Positions 23,561-36,503 are shown, counted from the stretch's first letter. The stretch is DNA of 64,000 nt from Polytrichum commune (GCA_950295325.1 OX485807.1:49216796-49280795), one strand, 5' to 3'. Program-made: numbers and translations. Notes: generated by a model from the sequence alone, not told the origin.

Positions 23561-23966
23561 GAGAGAGAAAAGTATCCATCTCAGGCACTTCTACGTTAAG
23601 TGTTATTCTCACTCCAATCAATGACACAGTTGCTACACTAAATATGGTATTTAGTGTCACTATGGTAACTTTTTGGATGATATTTCTTATGAATAAGTGA
23701 ACAAATATTGTCATGGATGATGGGTGATGGATGAGTTCATCCATTGGCCAAAACCCTACCTTCTCTTATCAGCAACTTGTGATGAAATATTGTCATGGGT
23801 GATCCAAAATTGGATGAAAACTCACTTGGTAAACCACAATAATTGCAACATTGTAAATCTACGATCTCCCAAAAAATTCACAAGGAATGACTAATAATGT
23901 TGGGTTAACATTTAGTGTTGCTGACACTATACTGCAATTTACAATTAGTATTGAGCAAGACAATTA

Positions 23967-25838
23967 GGGGTTGTTTACACCATGGACCATGAAGTCGTCC
24001 CAAGGCCCTGTAGAATTTGTGATTGGTTGTCAAACTCGTCCCAGGCCACTTTGGTTTACACCAAAGAAAAAAATGTCAAAGTGATCATGGGGTTCGAGGT
24101 CTGCACACAAATTTTAAAGACCTACATTATCCATGGATATGATCCAATGGGTTTTGCGATAGGGGATGCAAAAGAGCTGCTCTAGTAGAAAAAGATAAGG
24201 GTCCATGACATAGTACAATTGTTATGATAATTTTTTCTGGAGGTTGTAGATGTAATGGCGACTTTTTTTTTATTACATACTAACATTATACTTTAAAACC
24301 ACAATATAAAGGGCCACTTGTTGCAGTATTCTCTCATTTCTCTCGCATCCATGTTTTGACATGATTTGCAAAGTAGTATGTCAAATTTTTTTTTTTCAAA
24401 ACATAGAATTATATTCTATTGAGGAGGAGTCACATAGAGAGTTGCAAGGAGAGTGGTCACAAGAATTTACAGTGGATGCAAGAAATGGCGACTTCAATTT
24501 ATAAAGGTAACCAAACATTGACTTCTGAAATGTTGCATGGTCTTAATTTGTTCCCCTCTCTTCATAATGCATTTTGCCCTCCTCCAGTTACACCCATATT
24601 CAATTTTTGGCAATGAGGACAATTAAAGAGTCCTCCTTCAATTGTTGGAGCTAGAGTCTTGCAAGGAAAGGAAGAAATGACAACAATATTAAGGAAATAA
24701 CTTGTTGGAGAAAAAAAAAACATCCATCAAAGAATAAAAGACATCTAGCAAAAAAAAAAGAGCAAAGAAAATAATGAAAATCAACAAGAAAGATGTGATT
24801 GAGGCTGGCGAATCTGATGAAGAAGAAGCAGACCTGACAGAAATCAAGTGGAAAGATTTTAAAGTACATCTTTTAGTTGCTATTTGAGGCAAAATGGATG
24901 GGGAATTTGTGAAAAACATCAAACAAGCACAATTTTTTTTCTTTTTCAAAACATGAGCCAATTGTTTTAATAAAAAATGAATATGGTGAATGAGGTTGGA
25001 TGTGGATTGTACAATGCCTTCGCCTTGTTGTAAGCCCCTATGCCCTCCCTCCTCCCAAAACTCAAGCAGTTGGTACCGCGGCGGCTTCAAGTTTAGTTAT
25101 TACATTAATATTTTTTCGTGTGAGAGGGTTTGAACCCTCTTCTTTTATGTCCAAAGCAATTCTCCCTCCTCCCTCTAATTACTAGCCGATCTCATGTTTT
25201 TTTGTTCCTACCTATTCACAATGCTCTCATATACGACATTCTCTTAACTTCTTTTATGTTGATTTTTCTTTATATTCACCAACTCTAGGCCCTTGTTGCT
25301 TGTTTTTGGGGTTTTATTATGTATCTTTGATGCTTTACGCGTATGCTAACTTTTGGATCGAACCTCAAATTTGGGCTACAAATTTTCAAAAATCAAACAA
25401 AAAAATGTAAACTTCTACCATTCTCCTTACAAAATCAATGTTTAAATGTCTACAACATGTTTCACAAGCATGTACGAAAACATGTCTAATCTTAAGAGCA
25501 AAATAAGTCTCCTCCACCTCTCCTCCATTGCAACCATGTTTGTTCAAATTCAAGGTGAAAACAAGCAAAAACAAGAAGATAAAAGAAGTGAAGATAAGAC
25601 AAGACAAGAGAATGGTCAAACTTGATTTTTTTTCCCTTTCAAAACGACCTTTTTGGGGCATATATCAAAAAAATCAACACTTTCATTATTGGTGCATGGT
25701 CATTCCTCTTGGTTCACATTCGCTTTACACCTAGTAAAGGGCCCAAAGGCTTTGTAAATTGATCTTTTAGGAAATTGGACCATGGAAAAAGACCATCTTC
25801 CACGGTCCAATTTCATGGTCCATGGTGTAAACCGGCCC
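23967..25838 (+). mobile_element. PIF/Harbinger-type element, family H1, long copy (1872 bp)
   Basis: The ends match the 557-bp MITE at 16222 (GGGGTTGTTTACACCATGGA; minus-strand end GGGCCGGTTTACACCATGGA), with exact TTA duplications at 23964-23966 and 25839-25841. About 260 bp at the left and 280 bp at the right align with the short copy. The extra 1.3 kb in the middle contains decayed coding DNA, including a Myb/SANT-like fragment (24786-24932). The short copies therefore look like internal-deletion derivatives of such an element. No DDE transposase segment remains. Confidence 0.8.
24786..24932 (+). pseudogene. Myb/SANT-like (Harbinger ORF1-type) coding remnant
   Basis: One frame reads KKDVIEAGESDEEEADLTE, IKWKDFKVHLLVAI, a TGA stop, then GKMDGEFVKNIKQ. 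An acidic linker followed by W-x-D-x-x-V-x-x-L-[IV]-x-[LI]-R-G-x-M-[DE] is the start of the Myb/trihelix-like DNA-binding protein that many PIF/Harbinger elements carry beside their transposase. The stop replaces the expected Arg. A further short open stretch lies at 24419-24616. The family call rests on this short motif and on its position inside a Harbinger-type element. Confidence 0.45.
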
Positions 25839-25841
25839 TTA

Positions 25842-27539
25842 GAATAGGTGACACTAAATTTCATATTTAGTGTAGTTAGTTAGGTTCCTATATGGTTACC
25901 AGTCTATGTAGATGTGAATAAACTTTAAGTGCGTAGTATTTTCATTTTCTTTCCTTTTCTTTTCTTTTTCTTATGGATTTCCAAAATAAGAATAATAATG
26001 CCTACCAATCCCACACACGATGAAAGTCATGTGTCATGCACCTATCACTTTGCTAATGAATTATGTCTTGTGAACTAGGCCGAAGCATGAAACATTATGT
26101 ATTGGATGTCAACTATAGGTAGAAAGGGCCCAAAGGCTCCCCAAAGGGTTGATAGTGGACAAATAGATCCTACGAAAGCAATTGTCATCCAAACTTTTGT
26201 GTCAAAAGTACAAAGGAAAAGTCTTTGAGGATAAAACTCCTTGTTCATCCCCTAAGGTAAATGGGTCTTAAACATGGGAACGTGGCTTTGCCACAAGAGG
26301 CTTTGTCTTGAAATGGCATTTTAAAGTTGATTATTTTGAATTTCTAGCTCTTTACATATTCAATTGGAAATTTCATCGACTCTCATTGACCTTCACCAAA
26401 CCATATCCATTAAGTTATAGCATGCATTACACGGGTCTTAATACCACTCAAAGGCAACCTTCACAATGACTCTATCCCATGATATGGGACATAGCCAACA
26501 AACATTTTAAGCTTTGCACCCACTTCTTGTAAGATATGAAATATGCAATTAGTGCAAGATGATTAGCATATCCACTTCCTTAAAATTTTTGGTGCTCATG
26601 TAGATTTCTCATACATTATAAAAGTGTATATTCTCTCTCTTATTATATGATCATATACGTTCCTCCCCCCTACAAAAATAATATAAAATATTGGTGACTA
26701 TTGAACCTATAATAGATAAAGAAAATTTGAGCACGTAGACCAATCCCATTAAAACACATTTTTTTCTTCTTCTTTTGTCCATTCTTAGATCCACACTTGA
26801 CCACACATCACTCAAATATAGGTCTTCGTTGAGGAGCTCAATTAGGCCCATCGTTTTCATAACAAAAAAGAAAATTGCTTATACATACAACTCATAGTCT
26901 ACATAATAATAATATTACTAAGGAGGATATGTTATGTATATATATATGACAATTTGGACTCATGGAAAGAATTGCTTCAATTATGTATTTGGACTCCATT
27001 TTTTTGAAGGATAGGGGGATGAGAATTACACCATTGAGTTATAAGATATATTCCTCATGTGAAATATAATAAACTCCCCATGAGAGAAATCTCAAAGGTT
27101 TTAGGGTATAGTTGCCTCCCCCAAAATTCATATAACCCTATGTATCCCTACAAAGCTAGATAGAACAATACCCATCCTATATGCAATTTCCGTAAACTAA
27201 CCTCTCATTAAATACCTTCTCATACACCCACATGATACATTACTTGCTCAACATGTTTTTTTAAAACATTTACACTATATTAAACCATAATACTAACTAG
27301 TAGTGCATTAGAAAAGAATGTCACGGCTTTACGACCTATAACATGAACATTCTTGCAATTACCCTTAGAAATCGCAAAGTTATTCACATAACAACTTGTC
27401 ATTACTGTCACCACTAGCACCCTATCAAGCTAGGCGCTTTCATTTTCACGTCCATGCCGCATCAAAACTCCCGAAACACTCCAACCAATAACTATGTGAC
27501 ACGTGGCATCTTTCACTCAAAAGCATCATTAGTTGTGCC
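25842..27539. other. AT-rich intergenic DNA, no gene seen
   Basis: A GACACTAAATTTCATATTTAGTGTAG-like palindrome at about 25850-25875 echoes similar words near 20905 and 23637. A minus-strand fragment of family S lies at about 26750-26830. Otherwise nothing was recognised. Confidence 0.5.
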
Positions 27540-27542
27540 TTA

Positions 27543-28073
27543 GGGCCACTTTACACCTAGAGGCCGGGCCAATTCGTTGTGTAAGAGGCTTGAAATCCTC
27601 ACTTGTGATTGGCCAAAATGTTGAAATCGGCCCCAACCCCTTTACACCTAGAGGCCGGGCCGATTTGGTGATAAGATTTTTTTAATAAAAAAATGCATGA
27701 TATGACACGGCCCGAGCTCGTTGAATTGGGTGCACCCAAAATAGAAGGCCAATTCTTGGCCTCGGGACCAATGTCAAATTTCAATCATTTTCTTAAATAT
27801 AAAATAATATGTTTTAGCGAACCATATCCATTGGATTATGTGGAAATATGAACGGCTCTATGCTAAATTATGCTAGATCTGTTGGATTATGCTATATTTA
27901 TTGAATCGGCCTAGCTTCTTGGTCCTTAGGCCTTTTACATATGGGAAAATTGGCCCCCATTATAATCTTATTATAATGTGTAGTTGAGGCTGGCCTCCAA
28001 CCCAAAAGGGGATAAAATTTCATGTAATCGGCCTCAAGGGGAATTGGCCCGGCCTCTAGGTGCAAAGCGGCCC
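27543..28073. mobile_element. PIF/Harbinger-type MITE, family H2 (531 bp)
   Basis: Ends GGGCCACTTTACACCTAGAG and, on the minus strand, GGGCCGCTTTGCACCTAGAG, continuing into GCCGGGCCAATT in both. The element is flanked by TTA duplications (27540-27542, 28074-28076). An extra internal copy of the terminal sequence in direct orientation (27637-27669) suggests a nested or tandemly joined element. Confidence 0.75.
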
Positions 28074-28619
28074 TTAGATCGATAGGATAGCCCGATCGGG
28101 TTTTCGAAAACGAACTCGACACCAAAGCAAAAACAAACAAATGAGCGAGCATTTAGTGAATTGGATATGGTGGTGGTTCGGTTCAGCCAGAACACGAAAA
28201 CATTATCCATCGGTGGCCAAGTAGGTAGAGAGCCCTAGAGCCCTAGCCATTCCAAGAGGCCAATTGGATCCTAGGAAAAGGTGAGCGAGAAAGAAGGGGC
28301 TCCTCCGAAGATGGAGGGCAGCGACAACATGCGAGTTGAATGAAGTGCAGGCAGGCAGGGGGAGAAAAATTCCACCACGTTCTGATCGGGAATTGGAATC
28401 ACCCTAGTGGAGTCCCGGGCGCTTTTCAAATCTTCTTACTAGGATGCTCCTGACTCCCCCCCTCGTAATCCGAGCCACTCGCGGCTTGCCCCGCCGCTCC
28501 CGCACTGCTGCAGCAGCAGCAGCAGGAGGGAAAGCAATTGCTAAGAAGTTTTTTAGCGACTCATCCAAGGAAAGCGAACGCGAACCGCAAAGGCGAAGAA
28601 GGCAAAGAAGGTAAAGGCA

Positions 28620-29574
28620 GAATCCATTTACTGCGGCGTCGCTGCCGAAAGAGTCACAAGCTTTTTACTGCTCACGGTAATTCTCTTCCTCTTTCTGTCT
28701 TTCTGTTTCTGTGTGTGTCTCTCTCTCTGTGCTTATTAGTTAGGAGGAAACGCAAGGCTTCGGTATTACTACTTAAGTGAAAGCGGAAGAGTCCACGGCA
28801 AAACACATAACGAAGCTCACGAGTTTTTATCTTCTTCTGTCTTTCTCTCTTTCTTTCTCTCTCTGCCAGCTAGGAGGAAATGCAAAGCTTATTACGCGAA
28901 AGCAGCGAACCACAAGTTTACTGCTCACGGCAATTCCCTTCTATCTCTATCTCTCTGCGCGTGCCACCTAGGGGGAAATGCGAAGCTTATTACGACGTGA
29001 AAGCAAAATCCATCGACGGTGAAACACAAGCTTACTGCTCACGGTAATTCTCTTCTATTTTCTCTCTCTCTTTCTGTGCCTCTCTCTCTGCCAGCGAAGT
29101 TAGGAGGAAACGCAATGCTTACGTTAAAGCAATTCCACCCTTGGAGAAACACAACCTAAGCTCACGGTAAGTGCACCAAATTCTCGTATTCTCTCTTTAG
29201 GCTTATTCTTCCTTGCTGTTTCCTCTTTAGCCAGCAAGCAAATAGAAGCAGTCGCAGCCAAATGAAACTCCATCCACGACGATACATCATAAGCTTAGCT
29301 CACGGTAATTATACTAGATTCTCTGTTTCTCTGTCTCAGGCAGCCTAGGTGGAAAACCAAAGCTTACGTGAAAGCAATAATCATCAACAAATGAAACACA
29401 AACGAAGCTTTAAAAGGTAATTACACTGGATATTCTTATTTTCTCTTTTTCTATATCTCTTGCTGTTTCTCTGTGCATGCCAGCTAGGAGGAAAAGCACA
29501 GAAGCAGTCACAAGCCAAAGGAGAACCATCTACGGTAAACTATAAGCTTAGCTCACGGTAACTACACTCCATTA

Positions 29575-29609
<35 letters not shown>

Positions 29610-29940
29610 CTTCTAAGTCAGAAGTAAAAGCAAGTGCCATCCACAGCGAAGTAGAAGCTAAGGTCACGGTTACTACAATAGATTCTCATATTCTCTCTAT
29701 CTCTTTCTGTCTCTCTCAGGCAGCTAGGAGGAAAAGCAAAGAGAAGCAGCCGCAGCCAAAGGGAAAGCAAATGCCATCCACAGCGAACCAAAAGCTAGGC
29801 TGGTAAATACACTGGATGCTTTGGTTTTGGTTCTGCTCTCTTCCTTTGCCATCCTTTTGTCTCCGCGACCTCTCTTCTCTCTGCGGATGCCACTCGTGCT
29901 CCTCGCCATCCCCTGTTTCGGCCAGCCACCTGGAAGGAAA
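28620..29940 (+). repeat. tandem array of about ten splice-site-bearing exon-like units in the leader of the NAIP-like gene
   Basis: Each unit of about 85-160 bp has a C/T-rich tract, a (C/T)AG, a TAGGAGGAAA-like start (28741, 28871, 28969, 29101, 29346, 29485, 29725; diverged near 29229 and 29620), a purine-rich body with AAGCTTA and GTGAAAGCA, and an end CTCACG followed by GTAATT/GTAAGT. GT sites after CACG or a close variant fall at 28677, 29044, 29167, 29305, 29417, 29558, 29669 and 29803. At 28822 and 28930 the site is changed (GAGTTT, GCAATT). Each unit thus looks like a small exon with its own acceptor and donor. The array ends just before the exon holding the start codon at 30079. Alternative or serial 5' leader exons are the natural reading; a plain minisatellite is the alternative. 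Confidence 0.75.
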
Positions 29941-30061
29941 GAGCCGGAGTGAGTTAGAGCCAGGGGCAGCAGAAGCACGAGTGGCGAGGTGACCCTAGCA
30001 TTCGCCGAGGAAGGAAGAGAGGAGCTGCGAGGGAGTGAGTGAGTGAGTTAGGCAAGGGTTG

Positions 30062-30067
30062 ATGTGA
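30062..30067 (+). promoter_or_regulatory. start-stop upstream ORF (ATGTGA) in the leader
   Basis: ATG followed directly by TGA ends 11 bases before the main ATG at 30079. Minimal AUG-stop elements are known to stall ribosomes in some plant leaders (the boron-responsive AUGUAA element is the known case). Whether this one works is unknown. Confidence 0.4.
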
Positions 30068-30078
30068 GAGAGAAAGGG

Positions 30079-33000
30079 ATGAACAAGAACGGCGGGAATT
30101 ACGGCAGCATGGGGAACGGCGGAGGAGAATTCGAGCTGCCACAGGAGGTGCTGGCGGTGCTGCCTTCGGATCCTTACGAGCAGCTCGATGTTGCGCGCCG
30201 GATTACGGCCATGGCGGTGGCGGCGCGTGTGTCGAAGCTGGAGTCTGAGACGGGAAAGTTGCGTCAAAAGCTGACGGAGAAAGAGCACGTCATCTACGGC
30301 TTGCAGGAGCGCGTCGTGGAGGCGGAGAACACCTTGCAGGAGACGAGTGCCAGGCTCTCGCACGCCTTGGATGAGCAGGTTTGTGATGTTTGCTGGGACT
30401 TGGAATTCGCCTCTGTCTCTGTCCAGCTGGGAAGGGAGTTATCGCAGTTCGGTAGTTCGCGTGTGCAGCACTCTGGCCACGTGTAGTGGAGCTCACATTT
30501 GCAACATTTCTTGCGGAAACCATCGCTGCGTTCAGTCTCCGAGTGCTGGCTTGCAGAAAGCAGAGTTTGAGGTCATGTGCATATTAATTTCATTGCCACC
30601 TCGAACAGCTTCCGCTAAACCTCGTGTTCGGGCTACTTCTACATTCTTTTCGAGCCCCACTGTTTAGATGCGATCTCCTGTTTGCGAACTCACCTTGTAC
30701 ACCCTGCAAATGTCCCTGCAACGGTGCCCGAGTTTTTGGTTCAAGAATGTGTCGTATCTCTTTCAGGATAATTTTTGGTGGGAATTCGGCTTCACAATTT
30801 AAGACATTCCCACGTCAATCAAAGAGTCTTGCTCGAGTCCGAACGAAGATCATCGCTGTATTCTTTGTGGTCAAATTGTGAGCTGCTATCGATACTTCTA
30901 TTGAAGCTGCTTTTGTGACTTTATGCTCTTCAAGCGAGCGAGCTCTTTTGTGAAGTTGCATTCTCTAGATTGAAGTGCTGAATGAAAGTGGAGGGGGGAT
31001 GCTACTGAATTTCCATTCTCGATATGTGCAGTCCTTTTAAAAGTTATGATAAGGCAGTCACAATCCTGGGGTGCAGTATTTGCTTGTTGTAGCAGTGAGA
31101 GATCACCAGGGCAAACACGAATCACCTTCATGTCTATTCTGTGGATTTTGTATCGAGATCTCTTGTACATTCGCATAGATCTTACATGCAAACTATCTGA
31201 TCCCTCTCATAGCTGCACGCTGGAAATTCATTGTTTCGGCTTCTTTTCTCATATATAAATCACGTCTTCCTTGCAGACAAAGCTGGCCAACGAGAAGAAT
31301 GTGTTGGCAGGTCAAGTCAAAAAGCTGATGCGTGATGTCGCTAAGGTGAGTGACGCCTGTCAGACTAGGTGGTCTCTATGCATTTTCCCTCGGTTTTGGC
31401 ATGCAGCTAAATAACCAAGACTAATAATTATCTGAAAGACATATTCTTCCTTTGAGGATTCTAAATAAATTAGAATTTTAGTTGTTGGGACTTGTTATTT
31501 TATGTCATACACAGTGTCCATACACCATGGTTTGTCCATAAGGTGAAAGTCATTTTGAAGTGGCAGCCACCTTAAGTCGATGGGATTACAGTTGAAAATG
31601 CTATTAGGAATCTCAAATATATTATGCTGACAGTCCGGTTTCTTCAATTCCAGCTGGAGACATTTAAACGGACGCTTATGCAATCCCTCCAGGAAGATGA
31701 CGAGAACCCCAATGTAAGTTTTTATCATCAAGAGTGTTCATAACAGCAATGTTTCTTGTAGATTTTGTACAAGTGTCACATGATTTTTGTGTTTTGAAAA
31801 CAGTTCTGGTATACTTCTTCAGGCCCATCTGATCACAAATGTATCTCCTCTATCTTGACAAAACCTTATTAATTTTGATGGCGGCCATTTCAACACTTAT
31901 CAATTATCAAGTATGAATATTGCACATATCGAGTCCTCATATAGTTTCAATCAACAAATAGATCAGGTGCCTAATGAAGCATTTGGGTGGCTTTGCTGTG
32001 CAAAACATTAATGGCTAATCAATTTATACACGATTGGCAAAAACATGTTTAGGGACACACCTGGAGAAAATTATGGTCGTACCCTTATAAATTGCCTTTT
32101 TTGATGGAATTGTTTTTAGAGGAACTTGGTAGACATATCTGTACGAAAATGACCTTCTGGTATGCATCGAACGTTTCAATCTTGTGAATCTTGGTACTAC
32201 CCTGAAGAGGTACCCTGATTAAATCTGGACGCGCCCTTCTTATCCAAGTTTTCTAGGATCTGTGGATACAATTTTCTGAGAAATATTTATACCCAACATA
32301 ATTTCTTTGTATATGTAGTGCAATGCTAGAGAGACTGATTGTTGTAACAACTCGGATGATTATTTTATTGCCAGGGTGATGGTGGAGAAAGGCGAGGGGG
32401 TGTTAGTTCAAATTTGGCAATAAGAAAGGCATCCCGTAAGTTTTTACTTCAATATACTCCAACATCAAGCTGCATAATATGCTAGTGATTGGAAAGTTTT
32501 GAGGGCACAAATTGAGTTGACACTTTAGCATTGATCCTCTAACAATCAATTCATTGGGATTGCAGAAGCTGAATCAACTGTGAGTAAAGCTCAACTTCTT
32601 GATGATGATGGTCCAGGTGCCAAATCTCCTATTCCTTCAGACTCATCTGACATAATCAAGGAAGACAAGTTCCACTCCCCAATGGAAGGTAAGCTGTTGC
32701 TAAAATCACCGAGTGGACTGTTTGGAGATATTGTGAGTCCTAAGCTAGGTCCAGTGTGTGTAGCTGGGATGCATGATTGGTAACCCACATACCTTTAGTA
32801 ATGACCATCTAAGCTAATCCACCCTGATATGGCAGGTGGCTCCGGGAAACCACCAATCCAAAATTCTGCGCGACTCACTCCACCTTCCTTGACCCCACGG
32901 CTGACACCAAAACACACACCCACTGGATCACCCAGAGTGCAATCCCAGAAGGGATCTCCCCGACGCAGCATGAGCGGACATGAGACACACCGCATCCCCC

Positions 33001-34247
33001 TCCCATCATCACAGCCGACAAGCCAGTCCACAACAGCTCCAAATTCTCCACCAGGCCATGGTTCCATGCCATGTGAGCTACTTGTCTTCTATCTGCTATT
33101 TACATCCCACGATTTCTGAAGTGATGCAATAAGTAGGTTGTGTTATGCACACTTGTGGTATCGAAATGCAGGTCTGTTGCTATATTGATGTTGTTTTAAG
33201 AGTGAAATGTTGGTATTATGTGACAGCACGTACACCTCGAGTTGATGGCAAGGAATTCTTTCGTCAGGCCAGGTGTGTTTCCACTACTTTTTCTGCTTGA
33301 AACACAGTGCGGAGGTTGTTATTGACTGTATTGACGAGAAAATAGAATATTTGAGCAATTAAAAATATGGCTAGTCATAATATTTACAAGCTGATGAATA
33401 AGTGGTCTCCCTTATTACCAACTTCTTTTGCTTTTCTCTCCCCTTGTTCTAGCCCTGCACCCTTAGATTTAAACAAAGGCAATTCTAGTTATTAGTTCAT
33501 TCGCCCATTCATTTAATTTGGACAAAATTGAAGCAATTAACAAATTGGGTTTTAGATTTGGGGAGGTATCACTTGAAATTCTTGATGCTTTTATTTGCAA
33601 GCCTTTCGATCTCGATATTTGTGCTATATAAGCAACATAAGTACCCACTGGGCGTCTGTTGCAATGGGTTTCCGAGTTGCTTGGAAGTTGACAACCTAGT
33701 TGGAAATGAGTGTAGGAATCGACTATCATATGAGCAGTTCAGTGCATTTTTGGCCAACATTAAGGAACTCAATGCACACCGGCAAACGCGGGAGGTAATG
33801 TCCTACACTATGGATCTTCTTTTTTTGGCCCAGTTCCACCAGGGATGTTACATTGCTCAGTATTCATGATCAGATGAGGAAGGCCTTTGTTTGTACTGCA
33901 GCTTTTCAGCTGTGTAAGCCAAATGTCTGATGGAAGAAAAGCCAGGTTTCAACCTGCACCGGAAGTGGTATAAGATGAAATTTGGTGACTAACATAGATC
34001 TCTTCTCTATTGTCACTGAAACTCACATCTAAGACTCACTATTATACTTCATATCTTCTGGGATTCACTATTTTGTAATCTTTGGATTCCACCAGCAGTA
34101 CTCATCAGTCTGGTGCACTTGACATCTTTTGAGATTCAATTGATCATGCAGGAGACACTGAAGAAAGCCGACGAAACGTTTGGTCCAGATAACAAGGATC
34201 TATACATCGCCTTTGACGGACTTTTGAGCCGACATCTTCCGTCATAG
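30079..34247 (+). CDS. At4g15545/NAIP-like coiled-coil protein
   Basis: Nine coding exons: 30079-30378, 31277-31345, 31654-31713, 32375-32435, 32566-32688, 32836-33072, 33227-33272, 33716-33794, 34152-34247. All borders are GT-AG and the exons join to 356 aa. The N terminus has the family signature FELPQEVLAVLPSDPYEQLD followed by ARRITAMAVAARV. A long coiled coil spans about 35-140 (heptad LESE, LRQKLTEKE, LQERVVEAEN). A low-complexity Ser/Pro/Thr region (about 160-285) with TPPSLTPRLTPKHTPTGSP follows. The conserved C-terminal domain starts RVDGKEFFRQAR and includes LSYEQFSAFLANIKELNAHR. Arabidopsis relatives (NAIP1-3) associate with ER-derived bodies; in other plants the role is unclear. 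The first in-frame ATG is used; an in-frame GTG lies 15 bases upstream. The array at 28620-29940 probably supplies its 5' leader. Confidence 0.92.
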
Positions 34248-36503
34248 ACAGGGCGCTGTCTTCCAGAATTTCAAGAACCTGCAGTCCAGTCCACAGGGGC
34301 TTCTATGTGTGAAGCTAGATATATGATGAAGACCCTCCAAAGTCATTTTGAGGCTGCCTGCGTCAGATTTATCTCTGGAGGAGATGACTGCCTCATGCAC
34401 CAAAGGTTTTTGGAGAATTAGCAACCCTAAAGGGTGTCTTCTTCACACAGGTCTGTAGAGGCAAACGGGAAGAGCTAGCTAGCAGCTGCCCTATCCCATG
34501 GTGTATGCTGCTTGTGGTTTGTGAAGATTATTTCAAGAGGTTTGTGTAAGATTGGCGTAACAGATATTTCTTCTCTGGATATCCTTGGTAGAATATATTT
34601 GTCAACTTACATGGACATAATCGCTCACGGGCATTATGCCCAAATGAGTCTAAATGAGTCTTGTTACTTCAACAAGGGTAGCATGGCTTAGATCTACCTT
34701 CTACTTCCTATATGCAGGACCGCAATTTTGGGATGAACTTTTGGGTAGTTTAGTTTTGGTGTCCCTAGAACCAAAGTACGTTCCTAGTAGTCAGGTGCAA
34801 AGTCGAAAGTGGCATGCTCCTAGCTTCAGGAGTTTGTGCGTTCCTTTCCAGTGTGATTCTACTCTTGGTTCTGAATTGGACCAAAGTGGATCTCTATTAA
34901 TTGTACCTGCAACCTGTTGTGGGTAGTGACATGAGGGTGTAAAATATTTGAGGGTTTGAGTATTGGAAATGCTTTACTTGTTTGTTGGATGTTCCTTTGC
35001 TCCTGGCCAGAGACTAAACCGTGATTTTTCTTGTGGTTTTTGGAAAGGTGAAATGTATGTGGCATCGGGAAACACGATGTTGATACCAAAATGAACTAGA
35101 TTCTGAGCTCTTCTGTAACGTAGCAAGCATTAATTGAATCCTTAAATACTTGTTGACAAGGCTGATCAAGGTGACATGCATCCTTTTAGAATTCAGAATC
35201 AGTTATTGTGGCTAATCTGCTACAAGATGAAACTCAGATTCAACGTTGATTTGTGTTTTCCCAGCATGTAGTCTGCATGACCCGTGGACACTTCTTACAT
35301 TAATTCATGGAGCCACGAACCAAGCCAAGGGAGGGTATAGGATGAGAGGAAGAAAAACTCCTAGGGTTTATTTTACAGTGATGTCTAAAATATTATGTCC
35401 ATTTTCTTTTGACAAGTAGCTATGTATGCCACCCATCCTAACACAAACTAACTTTGAGCGAAACAATTCCAATATGCACACCCATCCAACCTTCCAAAAT
35501 TTCTCATTTGGGACATTAGGGGTTAAAGTGGAGCCTGGAAGAAAACCTCTCGCTTTTTGCACTATGAGCGTTGACCTTGGGGGGGGGCACTCACAATAAA
35601 TTTTTGGAAACACTTGCAACAACCACATTATTTCAAGGGGGGTATTATCTTTAAGACTTAGAATATTAGGAGTCCTCAAAGTAGAAAAAAATCTATTGAG
35701 CTTAAAATTTTAATACACTATTGGTAATTAGAAATCTAGAATGCATTCAATACTAAATACCCTATTTTTCTTACAAATTTTGGATAGCTTTTAATTTTTA
35801 GCTGAGGTGTGTGTGTGTGTGTGTGGGGGGGGGGAGGGGTGTATTGTGAATTGGCATTTTAACAATGTGATTGCATTGTAGTGGTATGGCAAGAAGAAAA
35901 TACAATAGAAATTAATTACACCAACAAGATTGTAATGGAGAATGCAAGTAGGATGCAACCTTAAAATTTAGTGTGTTAAGAAACACGATTGTCCAACATT
36001 TGTAGGATAGCAAGAGTTTGTACAACATTTGCAAACAAATTTCAAACATCAAATATTGTCTCAAATATACCCCTTCATGTTAACGTTTAAACATAATGGA
36101 GTTCAAAGTATCCTTACCGAAGAGACACCTCTATGGAATAAAATTGAGCCCTCCATCTTCTTTGATGAAGCAAAATGTGGTCCCTTGCACATGTTATATT
36201 ACATGGTATTTTTATTTTTTTTATAATTGATTTCCAACATTAATTCGCCCCCTATACTTTATGTAGAATTCTTCAAAATTTCACCTTGAATGAATATTAC
36301 ATACCCTATATCTTATCGCACGTTGTTTCTAAAATACCGCCAGCGCCCCCCAGGACGTTGACAGACTAATCATCCTTGGGCAATCCAATTTCGCTCAATA
36401 AGTTACGGACAGTAACTTTGAGGACATTGTGGATTTCAAACCTTCGAGAATTTGGACATCAATGTGGGCATGTAACCCAAAAGACCATGCAACACCTAAA
36501 CTG
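34248..36503. other. 3' region of the NAIP-like gene and convergent intergenic DNA
   Basis: The first several hundred bases are probably 3' untranslated sequence. Further on are a G run (35580-35587), a TG microsatellite running into poly-G (35806-35834) and AT-rich DNA. No gene is recognised. The MLKL-like gene's 3' end enters from the right on the minus strand. Confidence 0.5.

Noticed and set aside
25115..25142. Possible tRNA T-arm (GAGGGTTTGAACCCTC)
   Set aside because: It is a simple palindrome with no anticodon or D arm in place.
28620..29940. CRISPR-like reading of the tandem array
   Set aside because: Units vary in length and sequence without constant repeats and unique spacers, and the genome is a plant's.
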